Shown here: in pieces, positions 50,398 through 57,753 of the stretch | Layout of the letters: each line of letters opens with the position of its first letter | Numbering within the stretch: the stretch's first letter is position 1 | Source: DASRDS01 sp035570055 | Lineage (GTDB): Bacteria > Gemmatimonadota > Gemmatimonadetes > Gemmatimonadales > Gemmatimonadaceae | DNA length: 64,000 nt | Direction of reading: 5' to 3' | Assembly: GCA_035570055.1 (NCBI GenBank) | Contig: DATMLM010000060.1 | Location: 1-64,000, forward strand | Notes under the pieces: model-generated | What the model saw: only the letters and a program-made list of their open reading frames with translations | Database searches by the model: none | What the model was told of the DNA's origin: nothing | Program-made: the position numbers and the translations under genes

Positions 50398-50413
50398 CGG
50401 CATGCGCCTTGCC
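50398..50413 (+). promoter_or_regulatory. Candidate sigma-54 (-24/-12) promoter element
   Basis: CGGCATGCGCCTTGCC matches the TGGCAY-N5-TTGCW consensus with correct GG-N10-GC spacing, between the sigma-54 activator gene and the FlhG-like gene. The predicted transcript start would be only a few bases before the ATG at 50427, which would make a near-leaderless message, so this is uncertain. An AT-rich palindrome (ACTATATAGT) with a TTGCCG 18 nt before TATATA, about 45 nt upstream, is an alternative sigma-70-type promoter. Confidence 0.3.
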
Positions 50414-50426
50414 TTTAGAGCGGCCG

Positions 50427-51149
50427 ATGATCACGCGATTCCTCCTCGATGACGACGCCCCGCACGTCGTGCTCGTCGGCAGCGGCAAGGGCGGCGTCGG
50501 CAAGTCGCTCCTCTCGATCCTGCTCGCGGCCGAAGCCGCGAGCGCGGGCCGCCGCGTACTGCTGTTCGACGCGGACCTGAACATCGGCACACTGCACGTG
50601 CTCCTGGGCTTACGGCCAGCGGCACGGGTGGATGCGCTCCTCGATAGTCCGCTGGAGCCGGATGACCTGGTGTGCCGCGTGAGCCGCAACCTCTGGCTCC
50701 TCCCGGGAACTTGCGGTGTCGAGCGCTTGCACGATCTCTCGGCGCTCGAGCGGGCACGGTTGGAGCTGCGCCTCTCGGCCGTGTTCTCGAACTACGATCT
50801 CGTGATCGTGGACTCGGGAACAGGCCTCGACGGCGCGGTTCGTACGGCCACGATCTCGGCGGACCGCCTCGTCGTCGTCGCGACGCCGGAGCCGGCGGCG
50901 CTGACCGGCGCGTACGCGCTCATGAAACTCGCCCACCTGCGCACGCCCGAGATCCCGATCGACGTGCTCGTCAACCGTTGTCAGAGCGATGCGGACGGCG
51001 TGGCCGCATTCGGCAAACTCGCGACGGCCTGCGACCACTTCCTGAACCGCGAGATCCGCTACGTCGGCGCCGTCGCCGAGGACCTGTCGCTGGCCCTGGC
51101 CGCGCGGGACCCCGAGCAGTGCCTCACAATGATCCGGAGAGCATCATGA
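50427..51149 (+). CDS. flhG: FlhG/MinD-like P-loop ATPase
   Basis: A 240-residue ATPase of the ParA/MinD group. The deviant Walker A is VLVGSGKGGVGKSLLSILLAAEA, with the signature Lys before the second GK. RRVLLFDADLNIGTLHVLLGLRP (Walker A'), YDLVIVDSGTGLDGAV (Walker B) and VVVATPEPAALTGAYALMKLAHL follow, the last typical of FlhG, which controls flagellar number. It lacks an obvious N-terminal FleQ-interaction motif and C-terminal amphipathic helix. The ATG at 50427 is preferred over TTG 50409. The stop overlaps the fliA start (ATGA), strongly supporting the flagellar assignment. Confidence 0.83.
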   Translation: MITRFLLDDDAPHVVLVGSGKGGVGKSLLSILLAAEAASAGRRVLLFDADLNIGTLHVLLGLRPAARVDALLDSPLEPDDLVCRVSRNLWLLPGTCGVERLHDLSALERARLELRLSAVFSNYDLVIVDSGTGLDGAVRTATISADRLVVVATPEPAALTGAYALMKLAHLRTPEIPIDVLVNRCQSDADGVAAFGKLATACDHFLNREIRYVGAVAEDLSLALAARDPEQCLTMIRRAS

Positions 51150-51895
51150 CCGACGCCCTGTGGTCCCGCTACCGGGCGACCGGTGACGCGGACGCCCGCA
51201 CGCAGCTGTTGGAGCAATACCTCGGCCTCGTGCACCATGCGGCCCGCGAGATCGCGGCGCGCACGCCGTCGCTGGAGCTCGGCGATCTCGTGAGCGCCGG
51301 CACGTTCGGCCTCATGCGCGCGCTCGAGACGTTCGATGTCTCGCGCGGGCTCGCGTTCAGCACGTACGCGATGACCAGGATCCGCGGATCGATCCTGGAC
51401 GATCTGCGGGCGAACGATTGGTCTCCGCGGTCCGTGCGCCTCAAGAGCCGGCAGCAGGCGGCGGCGGTCGCCAAGCTCGAGCGCGAACACGGCCGCGCGC
51501 CTGAGCCGCGCGAAATCGCCGAGGCGTTAGGGCTCGATCTCCCGACCTACTGGGCGTGGCAGTCGACGGTGGAAGGCACGGCCATGGTGTCGATCCACGA
51601 GCGTCCGATCGCGGACGATGACGGCGCGACGCTCGAGGAGACGCTCGACAATCCCGACGCGGTGCTGCCAGGCGACGAGCTGCTGGCCGAAGAGCAGCGT
51701 GCGCTGGTCCGTGCGGCGATCGCCGAGTTGCCGGAGAAGGAGCGGACGGTGCTGGCGCTCTACTTCTTCGAAGAATTGACCCTGAAGCAGATCGGCGAAG
51801 TGCTCGAGCTGACCGAGTCGCGTGTGTGCCAGATTCGCTCGCAGACCCTGCGCAAGCTCCGCGATCGTCTGTCGCCCAACTGCCGCGTCGCATGA
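51146..51895 (+). CDS. fliA: FliA-type sigma factor (sigma-28 family)
   Basis: A 249-residue sigma factor. Region 2 is LVHHAAREIAARTPSLELGDLVSAGTFGLMRALETFDVSRGLAFSTYAMTRIRGSILDDLRANDWSPRSVR; the RIRGSxLDxLRxxDWxPRSVR motif is diagnostic of FliA/WhiG. Region 3 is EREHGRAPEPREIAEALGLDLPTYWAWQS. Region 4 is ELPEKERTVLALYFFEELTLKQIGEVLELTESRVCQIRSQTLRKLRDRL. It directs flagellar late-gene or related promoters. Both ends overlap neighbours with ATGA. Confidence 0.92.
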   Translation: MTDALWSRYRATGDADARTQLLEQYLGLVHHAAREIAARTPSLELGDLVSAGTFGLMRALETFDVSRGLAFSTYAMTRIRGSILDDLRANDWSPRSVRLKSRQQAAAVAKLEREHGRAPEPREIAEALGLDLPTYWAWQSTVEGTAMVSIHERPIADDDGATLEETLDNPDAVLPGDELLAEEQRALVRAAIAELPEKERTVLALYFFEELTLKQIGEVLELTESRVCQIRSQTLRKLRDRLSPNCRVA

Positions 51896-52239
51896 CGGTC
51901 GGGATCGTGCCCATCCAGCGCGCCTACGCGGCGACGATGGATGCGCTCCGGGCGGTGCATCATGACGCCGAGCCACGGCTCATGGAAGACCTGCGGCAAG
52001 CGCTGCTCCGCCAGCGCGTGGCGATCGAGCATGGCGACAGCACGGAGGTCATCGCCAGCTCCGACGTCGTGAGCCGCACGTCGGCGGCGCTCGCCGGCGC
52101 GCGCCCGTTGACCGTGCGTGCCGCGGCGGGCGTGGCCATCGCGGGCGAGGCCGTGGTCAACCAGCGTATGCTGCGCCACACGCTCGAAGATGGCGACGCC
52201 TATGTGCAGCAGCTGTTCGCTACCAAGCGTCCAGCGTGA
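51892..52239 (+). CDS. Small helical protein, FlgN-like
   Basis: A 115-residue, almost wholly helical protein: MDALRAVHHDAEPRLMEDLRQALLRQRVAIEHGDSTEVIASSDVVSRTSAALAGARPL and a second helix with EAVVNQRMLRHTLEDGDAYVQQLF. The pattern of two long helices, gD after an acidic/Gln-rich helix, and an Asn-Gln helix near the C terminus resembles FlgN export chaperones of hook-filament junction proteins. The match is by shape only. Its start overlaps fliA (ATGA), and its end overlaps the convergent kinase gene by 20 nt. Confidence 0.5.
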   Translation: MTVGIVPIQRAYAATMDALRAVHHDAEPRLMEDLRQALLRQRVAIEHGDSTEVIASSDVVSRTSAALAGARPLTVRAAAGVAIAGEAVVNQRMLRHTLEDGDAYVQQLFATKRPA

Positions 52240-52906
52240 GCACGAAGGCCGCGCCGGATCCGTTCGACGCGAGGTGGACGAGCGTTCCGCCCCACGGTGT
52301 GACGAGGTAGCGCGCGACCGCCAGGCCCAGTCCCGCGATTGGCTCCTGCTTCGTAGTCGCGAATGGTTCGAACAAGCGATGGCGCATCGCCGGCGAGATA
52401 CCAGGGCCGTCGTCTTCGATCGTGATATCGACACTCGTCCCACGTGGCTCTGCCGTGAGTTTGATCGTCTGTGCGTCCGCCTCGAACGCGTTGAGCACGA
52501 GATTCAGCATGACATGCGAGAGGACCAGTGCGTTCGCTTTGACCGCGGGCAGATCCGGTCGCGCCAGGCTCGACGCGTCGAGCGTGCCCGCGCTGGGCAG
52601 GCCACGGTGTGTGGTCTCGAGCAGATCCACCAAGTCGCGGAGGGCGACCGGTTCCGGCTCATTGTCCGTGGGGCGCTGCTGGGCTCGCGATACCAGGTCC
52701 AGCAGCGGTCGCAATTGCCGCGCGTGGCTTCCGAGCGCCTGGCGCACGGGACCGGTGAGCACCGCACCGTCCCGCGCGATCATCTCGCCAGCCAGCGCCA
52801 ACGCTTGGGTCGGCGTTCTCAGCTCATGCAACAGCGCTCGACTCACAGTGCTGAACACGATGCCGCGATTGGCCGCTACGAGAACCTCGAATTCCGCCGA
52901 GTACAT
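52220..52906 (-). CDS. Sensorless histidine kinase (NtrB/FlrB-like)
   Basis: A 228-residue soluble kinase starting MYSAEFEVLVAANRG. The phospho-acceptor helix is VSRALLHELRTPTQALALAGEMI (H box). The catalytic domain has LVLSHVMLNLVLNAFEAD (N box), ITIEDDGPGISP (G1), RLFEPFATTK (F box) and IAGLGLAVARYLV (G2). There are no transmembrane or PAS domains, so input must come from a partner protein. It is probably the partner of the NtrC-type regulator at 48965, separated from it by flhG-fliA-flgN-like genes. Longer in-frame starts would extend into the formate dehydrogenase gene. Confidence 0.85.
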   Translation of the reverse strand: MYSAEFEVLVAANRGIVFSTVSRALLHELRTPTQALALAGEMIARDGAVLTGPVRQALGSHARQLRPLLDLVSRAQQRPTDNEPEPVALRDLVDLLETTHRGLPSAGTLDASSLARPDLPAVKANALVLSHVMLNLVLNAFEADAQTIKLTAEPRGTSVDITIEDDGPGISPAMRHRLFEPFATTKQEPIAGLGLAVARYLVTPWGGTLVHLASNGSGAAFVLTLDAW

Positions 52907-52993
52907 AGACCGGACGTATGTTCTGATCTGTAGGTTTGATTTGCCCCTGGCGCGCCCGACCGTCAAGCTTAAGTGTTGGGCGAACTCGGAGAC

Positions 52994-53009
52994 CATATGG
53001 CGCCATATG
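52994..53009. promoter_or_regulatory. 16-bp perfect palindrome over the formate dehydrogenase start codon
   Basis: CATATGGCGCCATATG is a perfect 16-bp palindrome covering the ATG at 52997-52999, five nt after GGAG. A palindrome of this length at a start codon could be a repressor operator or could fold in dimeric RNA; a hairpin would need a loop. No matching regulator gene is next to it. Confidence 0.4.
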
Positions 53010-54946
53010 TTCGATTGACGGAACCCATGGTCAGAGACGGAGATACGCTGCGGGTGGCCTCGTGGGAAGAGGCGCTCGACCGGGCGGTCTCGGGGTTCCG
53101 GCGGGTGAAGGACACGCATGGGGGGGATGCACTGGGCATCTTCTCGTGCTCGAAGGCGAGCAACGAGATGAATTTCCTGGCGCAGAAGCTCGCCCGGGTC
53201 GCGTTCGGCACCCACAATATCGACAGCTGCAACCGAACGTGACACGCTCCTAGCGTCGCCGGTCTGGCGACAGCGTTTGGGGCTGGCGGCGGGACCAGCT
53301 CGTACCGTGAGGCCGAGGAGACCGACGTGATTTTCATGTGGGGCGCGAACGCCCGCGAAAATCACCCGATCTTCTTCCATCACGTCTTGAAGGGCATCCA
53401 CGCCGGCGCGCGCGCGTTCGTCGTGGACCCCCGGCGCACGTCTACGGCCCAGTGGGGCGATATGTGGCTCGGCATCAACGTCGGCTCGGACATCGCTCTG
53501 TCCAACGCGATGGCCCGCGTGATCATTCACGCCGGCCTCACGAATGAAGCATTTATCGCTCGTGGCACCACCAACTACGAGAATTACCGCGCGTCGGTCG
53601 AGTCATACACGCTGGAGCTCGCGGAGCAAGCGACCGGCGTCCCCGGCAGATACATAGAGGAGGCCGCGCTCGCGTACGCTCGCGCCGATCGAGCGATGAT
53701 CTGTTGGACGTTGGGCATCACGGAGCATCACAACGCCGTCGACAACGTTCTCAGTCTGATCAACCTCGCGCTGCTAACGGGTCATGTCGGCAAATACGGG
53801 TCGGGGCTCAATCCCCTTCGAGGCCAGAACAACGTGCAGGGAGGCGGCGATATGGGAGCGATCCCTAACCGCCTCCCGGGCTTCCAGGACCAGCACGACG
53901 ACGCGATCCGGGCACGATTCGAGAAGCAGTGGGGCGTACGCCTGAGCCCCGAGTTCGGCCGGACGCTCACGCAGATGTTCGAGGCCATGAAGGACGGTCG
54001 ACAGAAGGGCCTGTACGTCATTGGCGAGAACCCCGCACAATCCGAGGCCGATCAGCACGTCGCCGAAAGGCTGCTGAACGGCCTCGATATTTTGGTGGTC
54101 CAGGACATCTTCCTCACGCGCACCGCCCAGCTGGCCGACGTCGTCTTCCCGGCCTCATCGAGCTGGTGCGAGGCCGAGGGCACGGTAACGAATAGCGAGC
54201 GTCGCGTGCAGCGCGTGCGCAAAGCGCTCGAACCGCCCGGCAATGCCCGCGATGATATGTGGATCATCTCCGAGATCGCCAGGCGCTTGGGTGTCGACTG
54301 GGGCCAGCCAACCGCCGAGGAGGTCTGGAACGAGCTTCGCGTGGTTGCGCCGGCCATGTTCGGCGGGATGTCGTACAAGCGACTCGAGGAGCACAAGGGT
54401 CTCCAGTGGCCGTGTCCCGACGAGTCGCACGCGGGGAGCCAGTTCCTGCACGCCCGCCTCTGGGAAGAAGATCCGATCAAACGCGGGCGGCCCGCGCCGT
54501 TCACGGTCGTGCTGAATGATCCGCCGGTCGAGATGCCGGACGATGACTACCCGTTCTTGCTCACGACTGGCCGGAGGCTCGACTCGTACAATACCGGCGT
54601 ACAGACGGGCGGCTATACCTCACCGCTCCGACGCCCCGAGACGCTGGATATCTCGCCCGAGGACGCGGCGCGAATGGATATCGAAGAGGGTGACTCCCTA
54701 CGGGTGTCGTCGCGGCGCGGCAGCGTGATCGCGCCGGCGCACATCGATTCGGCGCTTCGGCCTGGACTCGTCTTCATGACGCTCCATTTCCAGGACGAGG
54801 TAAAGGTGAACCTGCTCACGATCGACGTCAGCGACCCGGTGTCCGGGACCGCGGAGTTCAAGGCCTGCGCCGTACAGGTGGAGCCGATCCGTCTAGCGCC
54901 GCGCAAGGCCGAGCAACGCGCTGAGCTCGTGCACGGAGACGATTGA
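52997..54946 (+). CDS. fdhA: Selenocysteine-containing formate dehydrogenase catalytic subunit (molybdopterin domain)
   Basis: A 649-residue subunit containing Sec at the in-frame TGA 53240-53242. The local sequence is NIDSCNRT-U-HAPSVAGLATAFG, matching the VDCCARV-U-HGPSVAGL site of E. coli FdhF, with the catalytic His directly after Sec. The same frame continues through DVIFMWGANARENHPI, GITEHHNAVDNVLSLINLALLTGHVGKYGSGLNPLRGQNNVQGGGDMGAIPNRLPG, GLYVIGENPAQSEADQHV, VVFPASSSWCEAEGTVTNSERRVQRV and the C-terminal molydopterin-dinucleotide domain LLTTGRRLDSYNTGVQTG. It oxidises formate to CO2 at a Mo/W-bisMGD centre. It lacks the N-terminal [4Fe-4S] domain, which is encoded at 56771-57709. The ATG at 52997 follows GGAG; TTG 52973 is possible. 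It overlaps the next gene by 4 nt. Confidence 0.95.
53243..53280 (+). promoter_or_regulatory. Bacterial SECIS element for selenocysteine insertion
   Basis: Directly after the TGA, GTCGCC (53255-53260) and GGCGAC (53266-53271) form a perfect 6-bp stem around the loop GGTCT (53261-53265), extended by G53-C74 and C54-G73 pairs with a bulged A. The loop begins 18 nt after the TGA, the same spacing and the same GGUCU loop I recall for E. coli fdhF, where SelB binds. It lies wholly inside the coding sequence. Confidence 0.93.
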
Positions 54947-56778
54947 TGGATCTGCACCTGTCGGCTGCGGAGGCGACAGCCGAGGAACGCGAAGCAGTCG
55001 ACGCGGTGGTGGGGGCTCCGACATCCGGATGGGACGGTGGTACGCGGGAAGCGGCGCGGGACGGGCGCATCGCCATCGGCGGCCACGCGGTGCGCGCCGA
55101 GCGGCATCGGTTGTTGCCGGCGTTGGAGGCGGTGCAGGCGCGCATGGGGTGGATCAGCGAAGGCGCGTTCACGTACGTCTGCACGCGGCTCGGCGTGCCG
55201 CCGGCCGAGGCGTATGGCGTCGCGACGTTCTACGCGCTGCTCTCGATGGAGCCGCGACCGCCTCGGGTCCTTCACGTCTGCGACGACGTGGTCTGCCGCA
55301 CACGTGGGGCGAAGGCTGTGCTGGACTCGCTCGGCGAGCCGTATCACGCGCCGAACGGCGATCATACGACCGTCAACGGGTCGGATACGATCTGGCTCAA
55401 GAGCCCGTGCCTCGGGCTCTGTGATCAAGCACCGGCGGCGTTCTTGCAAGTCGCCGGTCGCCAGCCGCACGCGCACTTGTTCGGCGACGTCACCGCGTCT
55501 GACGCACAGGCGATCCTCAAGGGCGACGATAAGGCGGTGACGCGGCCGCATCCACGGATCCCGCAGCAGGGATCGCCCGAGCTCCGGCTCCTCGCGCGAG
55601 TGGGCGTGGTCGATCCGACGAGCCTCGATGCGTATCGGGCGGCCGGCGGATTCGAGGGGCTGCGCCGGGCGCACGAGATCGGGCCCGAAGGGGTGATCCG
55701 CGAGGTGAACGACTCGAAGCTCATGGGGCGTGGGGGTGCGGCGTTCCCGACTGGGAAGAAGTGGGAGGCCGTGGCCAAGCAAGGGGTGCGGCCGCACTAT
55801 CTCATCTGCAACGCCGACGAGTCCGAGCCCGGGACGTTCAAGGATCGGGTCATCATGGAAGAAGACCCGTTTGCTCTGATCGAGGCGATGGCTATCGCTG
55901 CGTTTGCGACCGGGTGTGAGCAAGGGTACATCTACATCCGCGGGGAATATCCTCTCGCCGCTGCGCGGCTCGAACGCGCGATTACTCAGACTACGGCGAA
56001 GGGGTTGCTCGGCGATTTGCAGATCGAGTTGCGAATCGGCGGCGGGGCGTACATCTGCGGCGAAGAGACCGCGGTGTTCAATTCCATCGAGGGCTACCGC
56101 GGCGAGCCGCGAAACAAACCGCCCTTCCCCGTCGAATCCGGCGTCTTCAAGAAACCGACGCTGATCAACAACGTCGAGACGCTCGCCAACATCCCGCGGA
56201 TCATCCTCGACGGCGGCCCGGCGTTCGCCGCGATCGGCGCCGGCGGAATGTCGACGGGGTCGAAGCTCTTCTGTCTTTCCGGGGCTGTCGGCAAGCCCGG
56301 TGTCTATGAGGTGCCGTTCGGCGTCACGCTCGGCCAGATGCTCGACCTCGCCGGCGGCGTACAAGGCAAGCTCCAGACCGTGCTCCTCGGCGGCGCCGCG
56401 GGACTCTTCGTACGGCCCGACGAGCTCGATATGCCGCTCACGTTCGAAGGCGTGCGCGCCGCGAAGGCGACGCTCGGCTCGGGCGTGATCGTCGCGTTCG
56501 ACGATACGGTCGACCTCACGGACCTCCTGCTGCGCATCGCGGCCTTCTTCCGTGACGAGTCGTGCGGGCAGTGCGTGCCGTGCCGCGTGGGTACCGTGCG
56601 ACAGGAAGAGGCCCTCCATCGCCTCGCGTCCCGGCGCACGCGCGGGTCCGTGACCGATGAGATCGCGCTGCTCGATGAGATTGGACAGGGGATGAAAGAC
56701 GCTTCGATCTGCGGTCTCGGACAGACGGCGTACAGCGCCGTCGAATCGGCCATCAAACGCCTGCGACTGTATGAGTGA
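54943..56778 (+). CDS. Fused NuoE-NuoF-like NAD-binding diaphorase subunit of formate dehydrogenase
   Basis: A 611-residue fusion. Residues about 45-190 are the NuoE/FdsG thioredoxin-like [2Fe-2S] domain: LLPALEAVQARMGWISEGAFTYVCTRLGVPPAEAYGVATFYALL, CDDVVCR and SPCLGLCD, giving C-x4-C and C-x3-C. Residues about 215-605 are NuoF/FdsB: LMGRGGAAFPTGKKW (FMN/NADH), CNADESEPGTFKDRVIMEEDPF, IRGEYPLA, GAYICGEETAVFNSIEGYRGEPRNKPPFP and ESCGQCVPCRVGT with a later Cys in SICGLGQ for the [4Fe-4S] cluster. It transfers electrons from the Fe-S subunit to NAD+. Overlaps are 4 nt upstream and 8 nt downstream. Confidence 0.94.
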   Translation: MMDLHLSAAEATAEEREAVDAVVGAPTSGWDGGTREAARDGRIAIGGHAVRAERHRLLPALEAVQARMGWISEGAFTYVCTRLGVPPAEAYGVATFYALLSMEPRPPRVLHVCDDVVCRTRGAKAVLDSLGEPYHAPNGDHTTVNGSDTIWLKSPCLGLCDQAPAAFLQVAGRQPHAHLFGDVTASDAQAILKGDDKAVTRPHPRIPQQGSPELRLLARVGVVDPTSLDAYRAAGGFEGLRRAHEIGPEGVIREVNDSKLMGRGGAAFPTGKKWEAVAKQGVRPHYLICNADESEPGTFKDRVIMEEDPFALIEAMAIAAFATGCEQGYIYIRGEYPLAAARLERAITQTTAKGLLGDLQIELRIGGGAYICGEETAVFNSIEGYRGEPRNKPPFPVESGVFKKPTLINNVETLANIPRIILDGGPAFAAIGAGGMSTGSKLFCLSGAVGKPGVYEVPFGVTLGQMLDLAGGVQGKLQTVLLGGAAGLFVRPDELDMPLTFEGVRAAKATLGSGVIVAFDDTVDLTDLLLRIAAFFRDESCGQCVPCRVGTVRQEEALHRLASRRTRGSVTDEIALLDEIGQGMKDASICGLGQTAYSAVESAIKRLRLYE

Positions 56779-57709
56779 TTCTGCGCCCGTGACGCTCCGC
56801 TCGGCTCGCCGAACGATCACGCTGACGATTGACGGCGAGTCGGTGACGGTGCCGGAAGATACGACGATCCTGGACGCCGCCGCGTCGATCGGGAAGCGGC
56901 AGCCGACCTTGTGTTATCTGGAGACGCTGCATCCCGTGAACGCGTGCCGCGTGTGCGTCGTCGAGGTCGAGAACTCGCGCGTGCTCGTGCCCGCGTGCTC
57001 GCGGAAAGTCGAAGCCGGCATGGTCGTCAAGACCAATACCGACCGCGTGAAGCACAGCCGGAAAATGGTGCTGGAATTCCTCGCGTCCTCCGTGGACCTG
57101 TCGACAACACCGGACGTCGCCGGGTGGATCGCCGAGTACGGCGCCGCGCCCGAACGCTACGGCCCGCCGGCTCCAGCCAGCACCACGCGCGATGCGGCAC
57201 ACGCGGGGCATCATGCGCCACCCGATCCGGCGTACGCGGCAACCGTGCGGCAGCCGGAAAAGATCGACAACGATCTTTACATGCGAGACTATAGCAAGTG
57301 CATTCTGTGCTATAAGTGCGTGGAGGCCTGCGGGACGGACTACCAAAACACATTCGCGATCGCCGTGGCGGGTCGTGGGTTCGATGCGAGAATCTCGACC
57401 GAGTTCGCCATCCCACTTCCCGAATCGGCGTGCGTGTACTGCGGGAATTGCATTGCCGTGTGTCCGACCGGCGCTCTTATGTTCTCCAGTGAGCATGATC
57501 GAAGAGCCGCGGGGACGTGGAACGAAGACAAGCAGACGCAGACCGATACGATCTGTCCCTATTGCGGCGTCGGATGCACGCTGACGCTCCACGTGCAGGA
57601 CAATGAGATCGTGAAAGTGACGTCGCCGTATGATGTCACCATTACTCGTGGGAACCTGTGCATCAAAGGCCGATTCGGCTGGCGCTACGTCCAGAATCGC
57701 AAGAAGTGA
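56771..57709 (+). CDS. Formate dehydrogenase iron-sulfur subunit (detached N-terminal half of FdsA/FdhA)
   Basis: A 312-residue subunit with, in order: a [2Fe-2S] ferredoxin domain (PTLCYLETLHPVNACRVCVVEVENSRVLVPAC, residues about 46-78), the His-Cys cluster domain in reduced form (VKHSRKMVLEFLASS), two [4Fe-4S] sites (SKCILCYKCVEACG and CVYCGNCIAVCPTGAL), and the molybdopterin Fe4S4 domain (ICPYCGVGCTLTLHVQDNEIVKVTSPYDVTITRGNLCIKGRFGWRYVQ). It ends where the catalytic domain begins in unsplit homologues. It carries electrons from Mo to the NuoEF-like subunit and supplies the cluster proximal to Mo. It is the last gene of the three-gene operon. Confidence 0.93.
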   Translation: MSDSAPVTLRSARRTITLTIDGESVTVPEDTTILDAAASIGKRQPTLCYLETLHPVNACRVCVVEVENSRVLVPACSRKVEAGMVVKTNTDRVKHSRKMVLEFLASSVDLSTTPDVAGWIAEYGAAPERYGPPAPASTTRDAAHAGHHAPPDPAYAATVRQPEKIDNDLYMRDYSKCILCYKCVEACGTDYQNTFAIAVAGRGFDARISTEFAIPLPESACVYCGNCIAVCPTGALMFSSEHDRRAAGTWNEDKQTQTDTICPYCGVGCTLTLHVQDNEIVKVTSPYDVTITRGNLCIKGRFGWRYVQNRKK

Positions 57710-57753
57710 TTTGTTGGTGATTGGGGTGTGAGGGGGGTCGATATCATAGCCCC

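Noticed and set aside
53240..53242. TGA read as the stop of an 81-residue ORF, with a separate downstream gene from 53327
   Set aside because: The frame continues with family-conserved sequence on both sides, the site aligns with the Sec position of FdhF, and a SECIS-like loop follows at the right distance.
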